Part shown: positions 28,726-38,324 of the stretch, one piece after another
Numbering within the stretch: position 1 is the stretch's first letter
Layout of the letters: each line of letters begins with the position of its first letter
Origin: Sandarakinorhabdus limnophila DSM 17366
Lineage (GTDB): Bacteria > Pseudomonadota > Alphaproteobacteria > Sphingomonadales > Sphingomonadaceae
Length of the DNA stretch: 64,000 nt
Reading direction: 5' to 3'
NCBI RefSeq assembly: GCF_000420765.1
Contig: NZ_ATVO01000003.1
Location: forward strand, 186,001-250,000
The notes under the pieces: generated by a model
The model's database searches: none
Told to the model about the DNA's origin: nothing
The model's input: the letters and a program-made list of their open reading frames with translations, nothing else
Position numbers and translations under genes: made by a program

Positions 28726-28779
28726 TGATACAACGGCGCGGCCCAAGGCAACTGCCCTTGTCGAAGGCCAAGCTGCTGC

Positions 28780-28821
28780 GGGCGTATCCGGCACTCCCCC
28801 CTGTTTGTGTCGGATACGCCC
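28780..28821. terminator. 11-bp hairpin downstream of the carbonic anhydrase gene
   Basis: GGGCGTATCCG (28780-28790) is perfectly complementary to CGGATACGCCC (28811-28821), with a 20-nt loop. It sits 10 bp past the carbonic anhydrase stop on the minus strand. On the plus strand it is followed by GTTTCGCGTTT. It could terminate either direction, including a short plus transcript from the candidate promoter at 28696. Confidence 0.55.
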
Positions 28822-28831
28822 GTTTCGCGTT

Positions 28832-29524
28832 TCAGGCCGATTTCAGCACGGTCACATTCTCTTCTTCCCAATCCACGGACAGCGCTTCGAACTTGCCGCT
28901 TTCGTGATTCAGCACGCGCAGCACGCCTTCTGCTATATCGAACAGCGCCCCTTGCAGGTGCAGTTCGCCGGCCGCTTCGGCGACGGCGATGAAGGGGAAG
29001 CTGCGCAGATTGTCGATGGAAAGCCGGATGGCGGCCAGTTCGAGCGCGCTGCAGGCATCGATATCGGGTGACAGCTGCGCCGCGGCGCGGATGGTATCGC
29101 GTGCCGGCGCAATCTGGCTCATCCAGCGTTTGATGAAGCCGCCTTCACCCGGCGCCGCGTCATCGAACGTGCCTTCAATGCTGGCCTTGATGCCGCCGCA
29201 ACGCGCGTGGCCCAGAACCAATATATGATGCACTTTCAATTGGGTAACGGCGTACTCGATGGCGGCCGACGTGCTGTGCTGCCCGTGCGTCGGATCGGGA
29301 TCGAAGGGCGGCACCAGATTGGCCACGTTGCGCACCACGAACATCTGGCCGGGTTCGGTATCGAACACGCGGGTGGGGTCCACCCGGCTGTCGGAACAGG
29401 CGATCACCAACACGCCTGGTGCCTGGCCCTTGTCGGCCAGGGCGTCGTACCGGCGGCGCTGTTCCTGATAGGCGCCGGTGCGAAACCGGCGATAGCCTTC
29501 GAGCAGGGCCTTGAATTCGGGCAT
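28832..29524 (-). CDS. Beta-class carbonic anhydrase
   Basis: A 230-residue zinc enzyme that interconverts CO2 and bicarbonate. The zinc and catalytic residues are in VIACSDSRVDPTRVF (Cys43, Asp45, Arg47) and LVLGHARCGGIKA (His and Cys). The segment MFVVRNVANLVPPF is typical of the plant-type beta subclass. No signal peptide is seen, so it is cytoplasmic, likely supplying bicarbonate for carboxylases. It is divergent from the next gene across 130 bp. Confidence 0.95.
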   Translation of the reverse strand: MPEFKALLEGYRRFRTGAYQEQRRRYDALADKGQAPGVLVIACSDSRVDPTRVFDTEPGQMFVVRNVANLVPPFDPDPTHGQHSTSAAIEYAVTQLKVHHILVLGHARCGGIKASIEGTFDDAAPGEGGFIKRWMSQIAPARDTIRAAAQLSPDIDACSALELAAIRLSIDNLRSFPFIAVAEAAGELHLQGALFDIAEGVLRVLNHESGKFEALSVDWEEENVTVLKSA

Positions 29525-29577
29525 CTTGTCCTCCGCAATGCTGCGTTAATGTTGGAACGAGTATCTCAGCATCTGCG

Positions 29578-29620
29578 AGGGCTGCCAACCTGTTTCCAAA
29601 CGAAGCAGGCTGGCGGCCCT
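29578..29620. other. Long imperfect palindrome in a divergent intergenic region
   Basis: The arms 29578-29592 (AGGGCTGCCAACCTG) and 29606-29620 (CAGGCTGGCGGCCCT) pair over 15 positions with one mismatch and one wobble around a 13-nt loop. It lies between the divergent carbonic anhydrase gene and the membrane-protein gene, 35 bp before the latter. Neither gene ends here, so a regulatory role is more likely than termination. Confidence 0.45.
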
Positions 29621-29654
29621 TACGTTTGAGCGTGATCAGTTGAGGGTAAGGCGT

Positions 29655-30212
29655 ATGCGTTTTGCTGTCCGTTATCGCGAAGATGCCCCGGTTCGGGTCG
29701 CTGTGGGGGCGCTGGTCCTGCTCGCCCTTGCCATCGGGTTGACCTATTTCTTCCACACGGCGGATGCCGGCAGGTTCGGTTTCGGCACGGCACTGGCATG
29801 GGCACTGGCGATGCTGGGCCTGGCGGTTTTGTTAATTGTCGTGCTGCTGATGCGGGATTCACGGCCAACCGTGCGGCTTGGCCTGGATGGCCTGCTGGAT
29901 CGGCGCTGGTCAACCAAGCCGATTGGCTGGAGCAACATTGCCGAATTTGATCCGGTGCACTGGTTCGGCATCCCGGCGGTGCGCTTGCGCCTGGTTGATC
30001 CGGAGCTCAATCCGCCGGCCAGCCTGTTTGCACGGCTCGCCCGTGCCATCGGATTGGTTGCACATGATGATGTGCTGGTGCTCGGGCTTGATTGCACGGC
30101 AGACGCGCTGGCGACACGCATCCTGGGGATTGGCACGGCGGCTATTGAGGCGGCGGAGGAGGCCGAGGCTTGGGCGGCGGGCAGCGAGTATGCCGCACCA
30201 CCGCATGGCTGA
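29655..30212 (+). CDS. Small membrane protein, STM3941-like
   Basis: A 185-residue protein with two transmembrane helices near the N-terminus (about residues 15-33 and 47-66). A cytoplasmic domain follows with GLDGLLDRRW, PIGWSNIAEFDPVHWFGIP and LGLDCTADALATRIL. This resembles the STM3941 family of PH-like membrane proteins, but the match is by pattern only. ATG 29655 is preceded by GAGGGTAAG. No function can be assigned. Confidence 0.6.
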   Translation: MRFAVRYREDAPVRVAVGALVLLALAIGLTYFFHTADAGRFGFGTALAWALAMLGLAVLLIVVLLMRDSRPTVRLGLDGLLDRRWSTKPIGWSNIAEFDPVHWFGIPAVRLRLVDPELNPPASLFARLARAIGLVAHDDVLVLGLDCTADALATRILGIGTAAIEAAEEAEAWAAGSEYAAPPHG

Positions 30213-30258
30213 TCTGCACAACTGACCGGTTGTTCGAGATGCCCCTGGTCGCTATCAG

Positions 30259-31203
30259 ATGGGCATGAGCGAGCCTGTCCTTGATCTTCCCCTCACGCCG
30301 TCTGGCCTGCCGCGCAAGCCGGACTGGATCCGGGTGAAGGCGCCCACCTCCAAGGCCTACAACGAGACGCGGGCGCTGATGCGGTCGCTGAAGCTCAACA
30401 CCGTGTGCGAGGAAGCCGCCTGCCCGAACATCGGGGAATGCTGGAGCCAGAAGCACGCCACCGTGATGATCCTGGGTGATACCTGCACCCGCGCCTGCGC
30501 CTTCTGCAACGTGAAGACCGGGATGCCGAACAAGGTGGACGCGACCGAGCCCGGCCATGTTGCCGAAGCGGCCGCCAAGCTGGGCCTGGAACATATCGTC
30601 ATCACCTCGGTGGACCGCGATGATCTGCCGGATGGCGGCGCCAGCCAGTTCGTGAAGGTGATCCAGGAACTGCGCCGGCAGACACCGAGCACCACGATCG
30701 AGATCCTCACGCCCGATTTCCGCAACAAGATGGACCGGGCGGTGGAGATGATCGTCGAGGCCGGGCCGGACGTGTACAATCACAATCTGGAAACCGTGCC
30801 GCGGTTGTACCCAACGATCCGGCCGGGTGCGCGCTATTACCATTCGCTGCGCCTGCTCGATAAGGTGAAGCAGCTTTCGCCGACAATCTTCACCAAGTCC
30901 GGCCTGATGGTGGGGCTTGGCGAGACGCCGCTGGAACTGCACCAGGTGTTTGACGACATGCGCTCGGCCGGGGTCGATTTCCTAACGGTGGGCCAGTATC
31001 TGCAGCCGACGCCGCGCCATGCCAAGGTGATGGAATTCGTGCCGCCGGTCACCTTCCAGACCTATGCCGCTGTTGCCCGCTCCAAGGGCTTTCTGCTGGT
31101 GGCGGCCTCGCCGCTGACCCGGTCGAGCTATCACGCCGGCCGGGATTTTGCCGAGATGCAGGCGCGGCGCCGTGCTGCCGTGCCAAAGTCCTTCGGGGCC
31201 TGA
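30259..31203 (+). CDS. lipA: Lipoyl synthase LipA
   Basis: A 314-residue radical SAM enzyme that inserts two sulfurs into protein-bound octanoyl groups. The auxiliary cluster cysteines are in [12 protein letters not shown]. The radical SAM motif is CTRACAFC in [16 protein letters not shown], and the C-terminal serine ligand is in LTRSSYHAG. Its products are needed by PdhB and PdhC encoded 3-7 kb upstream. ATG 30259 or 30265 are both possible. It overlaps the next gene by one base. Confidence 0.97.
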   Translation: MGMSEPVLDLPLTPSGLPRKPDWIRVKAPTSKAYNETRALMRSLKLNTVCEEAACPNIGECWSQKHATVMILGDTCTRACAFCNVKTGMPNKVDATEPGHVAEAAAKLGLEHIVITSVDRDDLPDGGASQFVKVIQELRRQTPSTTIEILTPDFRNKMDRAVEMIVEAGPDVYNHNLETVPRLYPTIRPGARYYHSLRLLDKVKQLSPTIFTKSGLMVGLGETPLELHQVFDDMRSAGVDFLTVGQYLQPTPRHAKVMEFVPPVTFQTYAAVARSKGFLLVAASPLTRSSYHAGRDFAEMQARRRAAVPKSFGA

Positions 31204-31640
31204 TGCCCAAGCATCGCGAAGTGCGCCGGCTGCCGTGGTCGGCCGCCGAAATGTTCGATCTGGTCGCCGATATCGGCCGCTATCCGGAGTTCCTGCCGTG
31301 GGTGCAGGGCATGCGGGTGGGGCCGGAGCGGGATGGTGTCGTGGTGGCCGACATGATCGTGGGTTTCCGCATGATCCGCGAGAAATTCACCAGCCGGGTG
31401 ACGCTGGATCGGCCACGGACGGTTCATGTTGAGTATCTCGACGGGCCGATGAAGCATCTGTTTAACGACTGGACGTTCAGGGACGCGCCGGGTGGCGGCT
31501 GCGAGATTGATTTCGCGGTCGATTTCGAATTCCGCAACCGCGCCTTTGAGGCGTTGGCGGGCATGTTCTTCACGCAGGCGTTCGAAAAGATGGTGGGCGC
31601 GTTCGTTGCGCGCGCGCAGGCGCTGTACGGGCCGCGATAG
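31203..31640 (+). CDS. COQ10/RatA-type START-domain protein
   Basis: A 145-residue SRPBCC (START-like) protein with the conserved opening LPWSAAEMFDLVADIGRYPEF, LPWVQGMRV and the C-terminal FFTQAFEKMVGAFVARA. Eukaryotic Coq10 binds ubiquinone, and a bacterial homologue was called RatA for a reported effect on ribosome association. A quinone-lipid role is more likely here, but this is inference. It overlaps lipA by one base, an arrangement common in alphaproteobacteria. Confidence 0.85.
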   Translation: MPKHREVRRLPWSAAEMFDLVADIGRYPEFLPWVQGMRVGPERDGVVVADMIVGFRMIREKFTSRVTLDRPRTVHVEYLDGPMKHLFNDWTFRDAPGGGCEIDFAVDFEFRNRAFEALAGMFFTQAFEKMVGAFVARAQALYGPR

Positions 31641-31655
31641 ATAAACTGCCGCGTC

Positions 31656-31676
31656 GCCCCGGACTTGATCCGGGGC
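31656..31676. repeat. GC-rich hairpin repeat between convergent genes
   Basis: GCCCCGGA (31656-31663) pairs with TCCGGGGC (31669-31676) around CTTGA. The wider text resembles a short palindrome seen in many copies in sphingomonad genomes. It lies between the convergent COQ10-like gene and cinA and may serve as a bidirectional terminator. Confidence 0.5.
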
Positions 31677-31704
31677 CCCGCTTCAAACTTTGATGCAGTC
31701 GGCG

Positions 31705-32193
31705 CTACGGACGAAGCAGTTCCAGCGCAACCAGCGCCGCCTCTCGCCGCACCTCGGCGCGGCCCACATCGCCGAACTGGCGGGTATCGGCGACCACCAT
31801 TTCCGGATCTTCGCCGCACACGGCGCGCGCGAACACCACCATGCCCACCGGCTTGTTGGCGGTGGCGCCGCCCGGCCCGGCGATGCCGGTGATGGAAACG
31901 GCAACATCGGCATTGCTGTGCTTCAGTGCGCCCAGCGCCATGGCCCAGGCGGTGGCGACGGACACGGCGCCAAAGGTGGCCAGTACGTCTTCCGAAACGC
32001 CGAGCATCTCCATCTTGGCTTCGTTCGAATAGGTGACGAAGCCGCGATCGAACACGTCCGACGATCCGGCGATTTCGGTGAGAGCAGCCGCGACCATACC
32101 GCCGGTGCAGCTTTCAGCGGTGGCGACGCGGCGGCCGGCGGCGCGGTTTTCAGCGAGCACGGTTTCGGCCAGCGCGATGAGATCGGGAGTCAT
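31705..32193 (-). CDS. CinA-family protein / nicotinamide-nucleotide amidase (PncC-type)
   Basis: A 162-residue protein consisting only of the CinA C-terminal domain, with [34 protein letters not shown] and the [12 protein letters not shown] loop. Homologues deamidate nicotinamide mononucleotide in NAD recycling. The N-terminal MoaB-like domain of full CinA is absent, as in PncC/YgaD. Its start overlaps the ispDF stop by 4 bp. Confidence 0.9.
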   Translation of the reverse strand: MTPDLIALAETVLAENRAAGRRVATAESCTGGMVAAALTEIAGSSDVFDRGFVTYSNEAKMEMLGVSEDVLATFGAVSVATAWAMALGALKHSNADVAVSITGIAGPGGATANKPVGMVVFARAVCGEDPEMVVADTRQFGDVGRAEVRREAALVALELLRP

Positions 32194-33341
32194 GCCGAGT
32201 GCTCCGGCAGGCGCACGCTGGCCATGGCTTGGGCTGCGATACCTTCCTGGCGGCCAGTGAAGCCCAATTTCTCGGTGGTGGTGGCCTTCACGCTGACGCG
32301 GTCGATGCCCAGCCCGAGGATTTCGGCGATGCGCGTCCGCATGGCGTCGCGGTGCGGGCCGACTTTGGGGCGCTCGCAGATCAGGGTGACATCGACGTGA
32401 TCGATGAGGCCGCCACGTTCGCGCACGAGGGTGGCGGCATGCGCCAGGAATTGATCGGACGCCGCGCCGCGCCAGCGTTCGTCGCTCGGCGGGAAATGAT
32501 CGCCGATATCGCCGGCCGCAATGGTGCCGAGCAGCGCATCGGTGAGCGCGTGCAGGCCGGCATCGGCATCGCTGTGGCCGATCAGGCCATGATCATGCGG
32601 CACCTTGATGCCGCACAGCCAGACGTGATCGCCGGGGCCGAACTTGTGCACATCAAAGCCGGAGGCGGCGCGGGAGCTATAGGTGGTCATCGCCTCGGCT
32701 TTGGCAAAATCGGCCGGCTCCGTCACCTTGAAAGCGCGTTCGTCTCCCGGCGTGATTGCCACACGCAGCCCGGCGGCCAGCGCAATCGCCACTTCGTCGG
32801 TGGCGCCGGACGCTGCGGCACGGTGCGCAGCGAGGATGGCGGGGGTGCGGAAGGCCTGCGGCGTCTGCACCCGCCAGAGAGAGTCGCGGACAACACTGCC
32901 GGAAAAACGGCCATCCTCGCCGCGGCGCAGGCTGTCGACCTGGGGCAGGGCAGGGCAGGCGCCGTCCACGTCATCATCAAAGGCCGCCACCAGCGCATCG
33001 ATCACCGCATCCGGAACGAAGGCGCGGGCCGCATCATGCACCAGCACGATGTCGGGCGGATCAGCGGCCAGCGCTTCCAACCCGGCAAGCACGCTCTCTT
33101 GTCGCGTCGCGCCGCCAACAATGGGTTCGGACAGGCCAAGCCCGGCCACCGCCTCATCATACAGCGCCCGGCATTCCGGGTTGATCACCACGCTCACACC
33201 GGTGATGGCGGGGTGCCCCAGCAACCGCTTCACCGCATGCCGCAACAAGGGCTGGCCGGCCACAGCGCGATATTGTTTCGGCACGCCGCCGCCGGCTCTA
33301 AGGCCGGCACCGGCCGCAACGATGATGGCGTGGATCCGCAT
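32190..33341 (-). CDS. ispDF: Bifunctional IspD/IspF MEP-pathway enzyme
   Basis: A 383-residue fusion. The N-terminal IspD half (about 1-225) has [20 protein letters not shown] and [11 protein letters not shown] and makes CDP-methylerythritol. The C-terminal IspF half has [18 protein letters not shown] with the zinc ligands Asp and His, [17 protein letters not shown], and [13 protein letters not shown], and makes the cyclodiphosphate. The fusion is typical of alphaproteobacteria. ATG 33341 gives the usual IspD start; ATG 33353 is in frame upstream. It is divergent from dusB across a 65-bp gap. Confidence 0.96.
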   Translation of the reverse strand: MRIHAIIVAAGAGLRAGGGVPKQYRAVAGQPLLRHAVKRLLGHPAITGVSVVINPECRALYDEAVAGLGLSEPIVGGATRQESVLAGLEALAADPPDIVLVHDAARAFVPDAVIDALVAAFDDDVDGACPALPQVDSLRRGEDGRFSGSVVRDSLWRVQTPQAFRTPAILAAHRAAASGATDEVAIALAAGLRVAITPGDERAFKVTEPADFAKAEAMTTYSSRAASGFDVHKFGPGDHVWLCGIKVPHDHGLIGHSDADAGLHALTDALLGTIAAGDIGDHFPPSDERWRGAASDQFLAHAATLVRERGGLIDHVDVTLICERPKVGPHRDAMRTRIAEILGLGIDRVSVKATTTEKLGFTGRQEGIAAQAMASVRLPEHSA

Positions 33342-33406
33342 GGCTTGCCGCATAAAGCCCGGTCGCCTTGCCGGAAAGGCCCAATCTGCGCTATGGGCCG
33401 CGCGCA

Positions 33407-34423
33407 ATGAGCCTTATCGCCCCCATCCAGATCGGTCCCAACCGCATCGATGTGCCCGTGATCCTGGCACCGATGACCGGCGTGACCGACATGCCGTTCC
33501 GGACGCTGGTCAAGCGGTTCGGCGCCGGCTTGACCGTGACCGAGATGATTGCATCGGAAGCAATGATCCGCGAGACGCGGCAGAGCATCCAGAAAGCCGC
33601 CTGGCACCCGTGCGAGGAGCCCGTCTCCATGCAATTGGCCGGATGCGAGCCGGAACGCATGGCAGAAGCCGCCAAGCTCAACGAGCAGAAGGGCGCGGCG
33701 ATCATCGACATCAACATGGGCTGCCCGGTGAAGAAGGTGGTCAACGGCCACGCCGGATCGTCTTTGATGCGCGATCTGCCGCTGGCGACGCAGCTTATTC
33801 GCGCCACGGTGAAGGCGGTGAAGCTGCCGGTGACGCTGAAGATGCGCATGGGCTGGGATCACAACAGCCTGAACGCACCGGAACTGGCGCGCATTGCCGA
33901 AGGCGAAGGCGTGCACCTGATCACCGTGCATGGCCGCACTCGCTGCCAGCTCTACAGCGGCACCGCCGATTGGGCCTTCGTGCGCAGCGTGAAGGACTCC
34001 GTGAAGCTGCCGGTGATCGTCAATGGCGACATCTGCTCGATCGAGGATGCCAAGACGGCGCTGCTGCAAAGCGGTGCGGACGGCGTGATGATCGGGCGCG
34101 GTGCCTATGGCAAGCCGTGGCTGATCGGCCAGGTGATGGCCGCGCTGACGGGCCATGACGTGCCGGCGGACCCCACGTTGGCGCAGCAGCATGCGCTGGT
34201 GAAGGAGCATTATGCGCTGATGCTTGATCTTTATGGCGAGCTGAACGGCGTGAATATCGCCCGCAAGCAGCTGGGCTGGTACACCAAAGGGCTGCACGAC
34301 AGCGCAGTGTTCCGCAACAAGGTGAATTTCGTGCCTGACAGCGCCACCGTGCTGGCGATGATCGACCAGTTTTACGAGGCCCAGGCCAGCCTGCCACCGC
34401 GCCCGGCGGCACTCGCGGCGTAA
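33407..34423 (+). CDS. dusB: tRNA-dihydrouridine synthase DusB (NifR3 type)
   Basis: A 338-residue FMN enzyme that reduces uridines in the tRNA D-loop. It has [20 protein letters not shown], the catalytic Cys in [39 protein letters not shown] and [15 protein letters not shown] 33407 gives the normal N-terminus. In many alphaproteobacteria this gene (nifR3) heads the ntrBC-ntrYX cluster; here ntrY follows directly and ntrBC are absent. Confidence 0.95.
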   Translation: MSLIAPIQIGPNRIDVPVILAPMTGVTDMPFRTLVKRFGAGLTVTEMIASEAMIRETRQSIQKAAWHPCEEPVSMQLAGCEPERMAEAAKLNEQKGAAIIDINMGCPVKKVVNGHAGSSLMRDLPLATQLIRATVKAVKLPVTLKMRMGWDHNSLNAPELARIAEGEGVHLITVHGRTRCQLYSGTADWAFVRSVKDSVKLPVIVNGDICSIEDAKTALLQSGADGVMIGRGAYGKPWLIGQVMAALTGHDVPADPTLAQQHALVKEHYALMLDLYGELNGVNIARKQLGWYTKGLHDSAVFRNKVNFVPDSATVLAMIDQFYEAQASLPPRPAALAA

Positions 34424-34512
34424 CCTGTCGCAGATCTTCTGTCGCATCGGGGCAACGCTATGGCGCTGCACTGTGTTCCTAAAGACACAATGGCAGGTTA
34501 TGCTGGGGCTCT

Positions 34513-36837
34513 GTGACGGTCGAATCACCCATTTCTGAATCCGTGCCGATGCGCCGGCGGCGTGGCCCTGGCGCCCGCCTTGGCTTGCGCGGGCGGCGCT
34601 TGTTGCGCCGGGTGCTGCGTGTCACCCGCAACGATAATTTCTATCCACGGCTTGAAGTGCTGGCGGCGGCGGCCACCATCATCATGGGCTGGTCCAGCTA
34701 TGCGCTGCTCACCCGCCGCGAAGTGCCGGCCACTGGTGCGTCGCAGCCGCTGGTGGCGCTGGTGCTGGTGGCCTGTCTGGTCCCGGCAATGCTGCTGGTG
34801 GTGCTGATCGGCCGGCGGTTTGCCATATTGATCACTAACCGGCGCAAGGGCCTGGCCGTTGCCCAGCTGCACCTGCGCCTGGTGGCGCTGTTTGCCGGTA
34901 TTGCGGCCGTTCCCACACTGCTGGTGGTGGTGTTTGCCTCGCTGTTGTTCCAATTCGGCGTGCAATTCTGGTTTTCCGATCGGGTGAAAACCATTCTCGA
35001 CAGCTCCAACCAGGTCGCGCAGGCCTATGTTGAGGAAAACCGCCAGCGCATCGGCGATGATATCGTGGTGATGGCCGCCGACGTGGCCAGTTATGCCCGC
35101 GATTTCGGCGAAGGCACGCCGCTCTATCGCCGCGGCCTCGATTTCCAGGTGGCCGGCCGCACACTGACCGAAGCCGCCGTTTTCCGCATGACGGCCACCG
35201 GCCTGCAACTGGTGGCGGCCAGCGGCGCTTCGGCCAGCGAAGTGCAGGCGCATGTCGCCGACATGAATCTGGCCCGCGCCAACGCCACGCCCGTCACCCT
35301 GATCGGCGCGGGTGAGGATCGGGTGGAGTCCGCGGTTGGCGTGCCGGGCAGCCCCGGCACCTTCCTTTATGTCAGCCGCAAGGTTGATCCCGCCGTGCTG
35401 GCCCGTGCCAACCAGGCCGCCGGCGCGCTGGGCGAGTATAATGCGCTCACCGAACGCAGCCGGGTGATGCAGTTGCGCTTCAACCTGATCCTGATGGCGG
35501 TGTCGCTGCTCACGCTGATCGTCGCCATCTGGTTTGCGCTTTGGCTGGCCAATCGCCTTGTAGCGCCGATCGCGCGCCTGGCCAGCGCTGCCGAACGGGT
35601 GGGCGATGGCGATCTGGATGTGCGGGTGCCGGTGCGCGGCCAGGCCGATGAAATCGGCGTGTTGGAACGCGCCTTCAACCGCATGACCAGCCAATTGAAG
35701 GCGCAGCAAACCGCGCTGCTGGGCGCCAATGACGAACTGGATACCCGCCGCCGTTTCACCGAAGCGGTGCTGGCCGGCGTGTCGGCGGGCGTCATGTCGA
35801 TCACGCCGGAAGGGGTGATCCGCGTCGCCAATGCTTCTGCCGCTGCGCTGCTGGCGCTGCCGCATCGGGTGCTGCGCGGGCAAATGCTGCAGGATGTGGC
35901 GCCCGAACTGGCTGATCTGCTGGAACAGGCGCGGCAGACCGGTGACGCCGCCGGGCAGGTGCGCATCGAGCGCGGCGAGGAGACACAGACATTGGCCGTG
36001 CGCATCGGTGCGGCCGAAGCAGCGGAAGGCCGGGCCGAAGGCTTTGTGCTCACCTTTGACGATATCACCGCGCAACTCGCCGATCAGCGCCGCGCCGCCT
36101 GGGCCGATGTTGCCCGCCGCATCGCGCACGAGATCAAGAACCCGCTCACCCCGATCCAGCTTGCCGCCGAACGCCTGCAGCGCAAGTTCGGCCGCCAGAT
36201 CGACGAGGACGCCGAGACCTTTGCGACGCTGACCAGCACCATCGTCCGGCAGGTGGGTGACCTGCGGCGCATGGTGGACGAGTTTTCCGAATTTGCCCGG
36301 TTGCCGCGCCCGGTGTTTGCCTCCGAAGCGCTCGACCGCCTGCTGCGGCAGGCGCTGGTGCTGCAGGAAGTCGCCTTCCCGGCGATCCGCTTCACCTTGA
36401 GCGGCCCCACCGATCTGGCGCTGGTGTGTGACCGCCAGCAACTGGGCCGCGCGCTCACCAACCTGATCAAGAACGCCGCCGAAAGCGTTGTGGCGCGGGT
36501 TGAGCGCGATGGTGATGAAGCCACTCCCGGCCTGATCGCCATCAGCGTGGCCGCCGATGAGCATTTCGTGCGCATCAGCGTTGCGGACAACGGCCTGGGC
36601 TTCCCGGCGGAAGACCGTATGCGCCTGCTCGAACCCTATATCACCACCCGGGCGCGCGGCACCGGGCTCGGCCTCGCCATCTGCGCCAAGATCATCGAAG
36701 ATCACGGCGGCCAGCTTGAACTGGCCGATAATCCCGATGGCCCCGGTGCGATGGTGATCGCCCGCATCAGCCGGCACCTTGCCGCCGAACCGCAACCCGG
36801 TCTGCCCCTGCCGGCTGCCGCCACCACCTCCGCCTGA
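34513..36837 (+). CDS. ntrY: Sensor histidine kinase NtrY
   Basis: A 774-residue membrane kinase. Several N-terminal transmembrane helices (between about residues 50 and 160) bracket an extracytoplasmic region and a further helix (about 318-342). A HAMP domain (ANRLVAPIARLASAAERVG), a PAS region, the phospho-acceptor HEIKNPLTPIQLAAERLQRK and a HATPase_c domain with DNGLGFP and GTGLGLAICAKI follow. It signals to NtrX in nitrogen, redox or envelope responses. The start is GTG 34513. It is 16 bp upstream of ntrX. Confidence 0.94.
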   Translation: MTVESPISESVPMRRRRGPGARLGLRGRRLLRRVLRVTRNDNFYPRLEVLAAAATIIMGWSSYALLTRREVPATGASQPLVALVLVACLVPAMLLVVLIGRRFAILITNRRKGLAVAQLHLRLVALFAGIAAVPTLLVVVFASLLFQFGVQFWFSDRVKTILDSSNQVAQAYVEENRQRIGDDIVVMAADVASYARDFGEGTPLYRRGLDFQVAGRTLTEAAVFRMTATGLQLVAASGASASEVQAHVADMNLARANATPVTLIGAGEDRVESAVGVPGSPGTFLYVSRKVDPAVLARANQAAGALGEYNALTERSRVMQLRFNLILMAVSLLTLIVAIWFALWLANRLVAPIARLASAAERVGDGDLDVRVPVRGQADEIGVLERAFNRMTSQLKAQQTALLGANDELDTRRRFTEAVLAGVSAGVMSITPEGVIRVANASAAALLALPHRVLRGQMLQDVAPELADLLEQARQTGDAAGQVRIERGEETQTLAVRIGAAEAAEGRAEGFVLTFDDITAQLADQRRAAWADVARRIAHEIKNPLTPIQLAAERLQRKFGRQIDEDAETFATLTSTIVRQVGDLRRMVDEFSEFARLPRPVFASEALDRLLRQALVLQEVAFPAIRFTLSGPTDLALVCDRQQLGRALTNLIKNAAESVVARVERDGDEATPGLIAISVAADEHFVRISVADNGLGFPAEDRMRLLEPYITTRARGTGLGLAICAKIIEDHGGQLELADNPDGPGAMVIARISRHLAAEPQPGLPLPAAATTSA

Positions 36838-36853
36838 GAAGGACTGCCCCACA

Positions 36854-38251
36854 ATGGCCCTTGATATACTGATCGTCGACGATGAAGCCGATATCCGCGA
36901 GCTGGTGGCCGGCGTGCTGGGCGATGAGGGCTTTGAAACCCGCACCGCTGCCCATGCCGAAGGCGCACTCGCGGCGCTGGCCGAACGCCGGCCCAGCCTC
37001 GTCATCCTCGATGTCTGGCTGCAGGGCAGTAGCATGGACGGGATCGAACTGCTGGACGCCATGAAAGCCCGCGATCCGACCCTGCCGATCGTGGTGATTT
37101 CCGGGCACGGCAACCTCGATACCGCGGTCGCCGCCATCAAGCGCGGCGCCTATGATTATATCGAAAAGCCGTTCCAGGCCGAGCAATTGCTGCTGGTGGT
37201 GCGCCGCGCCACTGAAACCGAGCGCCTGCGCCGCGAATATGAGGCGCTGAAGGAGCGGGTGGGCATTGATATCGAGCTTACCGGCACGAGCCCGCAGATC
37301 AACCAGGTGCGCGCCACCTTGAAGCGGGTGGCCGCCACCGGCAGCCGCGTGCTGATCAGCGGCCCGGCCGGTTCCGGCAAGGAAGTCGCCGCCCGCCTGC
37401 TGCACCAGTGGAGCCCGCGCATCGATGCGCCGTTCGTGGTGGTTTCGGCCGCGCGGATGACGCCGGAGCGGGTGGAAGAGGCGCTGTTCGGGGTGGAGGA
37501 GGGCGGCGAGAATGTCCGCGCCGGCCTGCTGGAACAGGCGCATGGCGGCACGCTGTTCCTCGATGACGTGGCCGACATGCCGATGACGACCCAGGCCAAG
37601 ATCTTGCGCGTGCTCACCGAACAGGTGTTCCAACGTGTGGGCGGTGCGCGCTGGGTGCGGGTGGACGTGCGGGTGATTTCGGCCACCAGCCGCGATCTGG
37701 CCGCCGAAATCGCCGCCGGCCGCTTCCGCGAGGATCTTTATTACCGGTTGAACGTGGTGCCGGTGCGGTTGCCGCCGCTGTCGGAACGGCGCGAGGACGT
37801 GGCCGAACTCGCCCGCTATTTCCTCACCCGCTACGCCGCCGAACGCGGCATGCCGACACCCGATCTTTCGGAAGACGCGGTGGCGGCGCTGCAAACCTAT
37901 GATTGGCCGGGCAATGTGAGGCAGCTCAGGAACGTCATCGAGCGCACGATGATAATGGCGCCCAGCACCAGCATGGCGACACTGGAGATCGACATGCTGC
38001 CATCCGAAGTGACGGCGGAGCCTTCAAGACTGATGCCCGGTCAGGCGGCGCGATCGATCATGGGGACGCCGCTGCGCGAAGCCCGCGAAGCGTTCGAGCG
38101 TGAATATCTGCGCGCGCAGATCCGGCGTTTTTCCGGCAATATCAGCCGCACCGCCGCCTTCATCGGCATGGAACGCAGCGCCTTGCACAGGAAACTGAAG
38201 GCGCTGGGTCTGGCCGATGAGCCGGGTGCCGAGGACGTTACCGAGGAATAA
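36854..38251 (+). CDS. ntrX: Response regulator NtrX (AAA+ domain lacking GAFTGA)
   Basis: A 465-residue NtrC-like regulator. The receiver domain (1-120) has ILIVDDEADIRE and the phosphorylated Asp53. The AAA+ domain has Walker A GPAGSGKE and Walker B GGTLFLDDVADMP. The sigma-54-contacting GAFTGA loop is replaced by EEGGENVRAG near residues 213-222. A Fis-type helix-turn-helix (SGNISRTAAFIGMERSALHR) ends the protein. Without GAFTGA it probably acts independently of sigma-54, as reported for some other alphaproteobacterial NtrX proteins. Confidence 0.93.
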   Translation: MALDILIVDDEADIRELVAGVLGDEGFETRTAAHAEGALAALAERRPSLVILDVWLQGSSMDGIELLDAMKARDPTLPIVVISGHGNLDTAVAAIKRGAYDYIEKPFQAEQLLLVVRRATETERLRREYEALKERVGIDIELTGTSPQINQVRATLKRVAATGSRVLISGPAGSGKEVAARLLHQWSPRIDAPFVVVSAARMTPERVEEALFGVEEGGENVRAGLLEQAHGGTLFLDDVADMPMTTQAKILRVLTEQVFQRVGGARWVRVDVRVISATSRDLAAEIAAGRFREDLYYRLNVVPVRLPPLSERREDVAELARYFLTRYAAERGMPTPDLSEDAVAALQTYDWPGNVRQLRNVIERTMIMAPSTSMATLEIDMLPSEVTAEPSRLMPGQAARSIMGTPLREAREAFEREYLRAQIRRFSGNISRTAAFIGMERSALHRKLKALGLADEPGAEDVTEE

Positions 38252-38324
38252 GTCGCGGCTTGCCAGAGCGGCCGGCTTGCGTAACACTGCTTGCAGGGTT
38301 GGGGCATTCCCGTGGGGAAACGCC

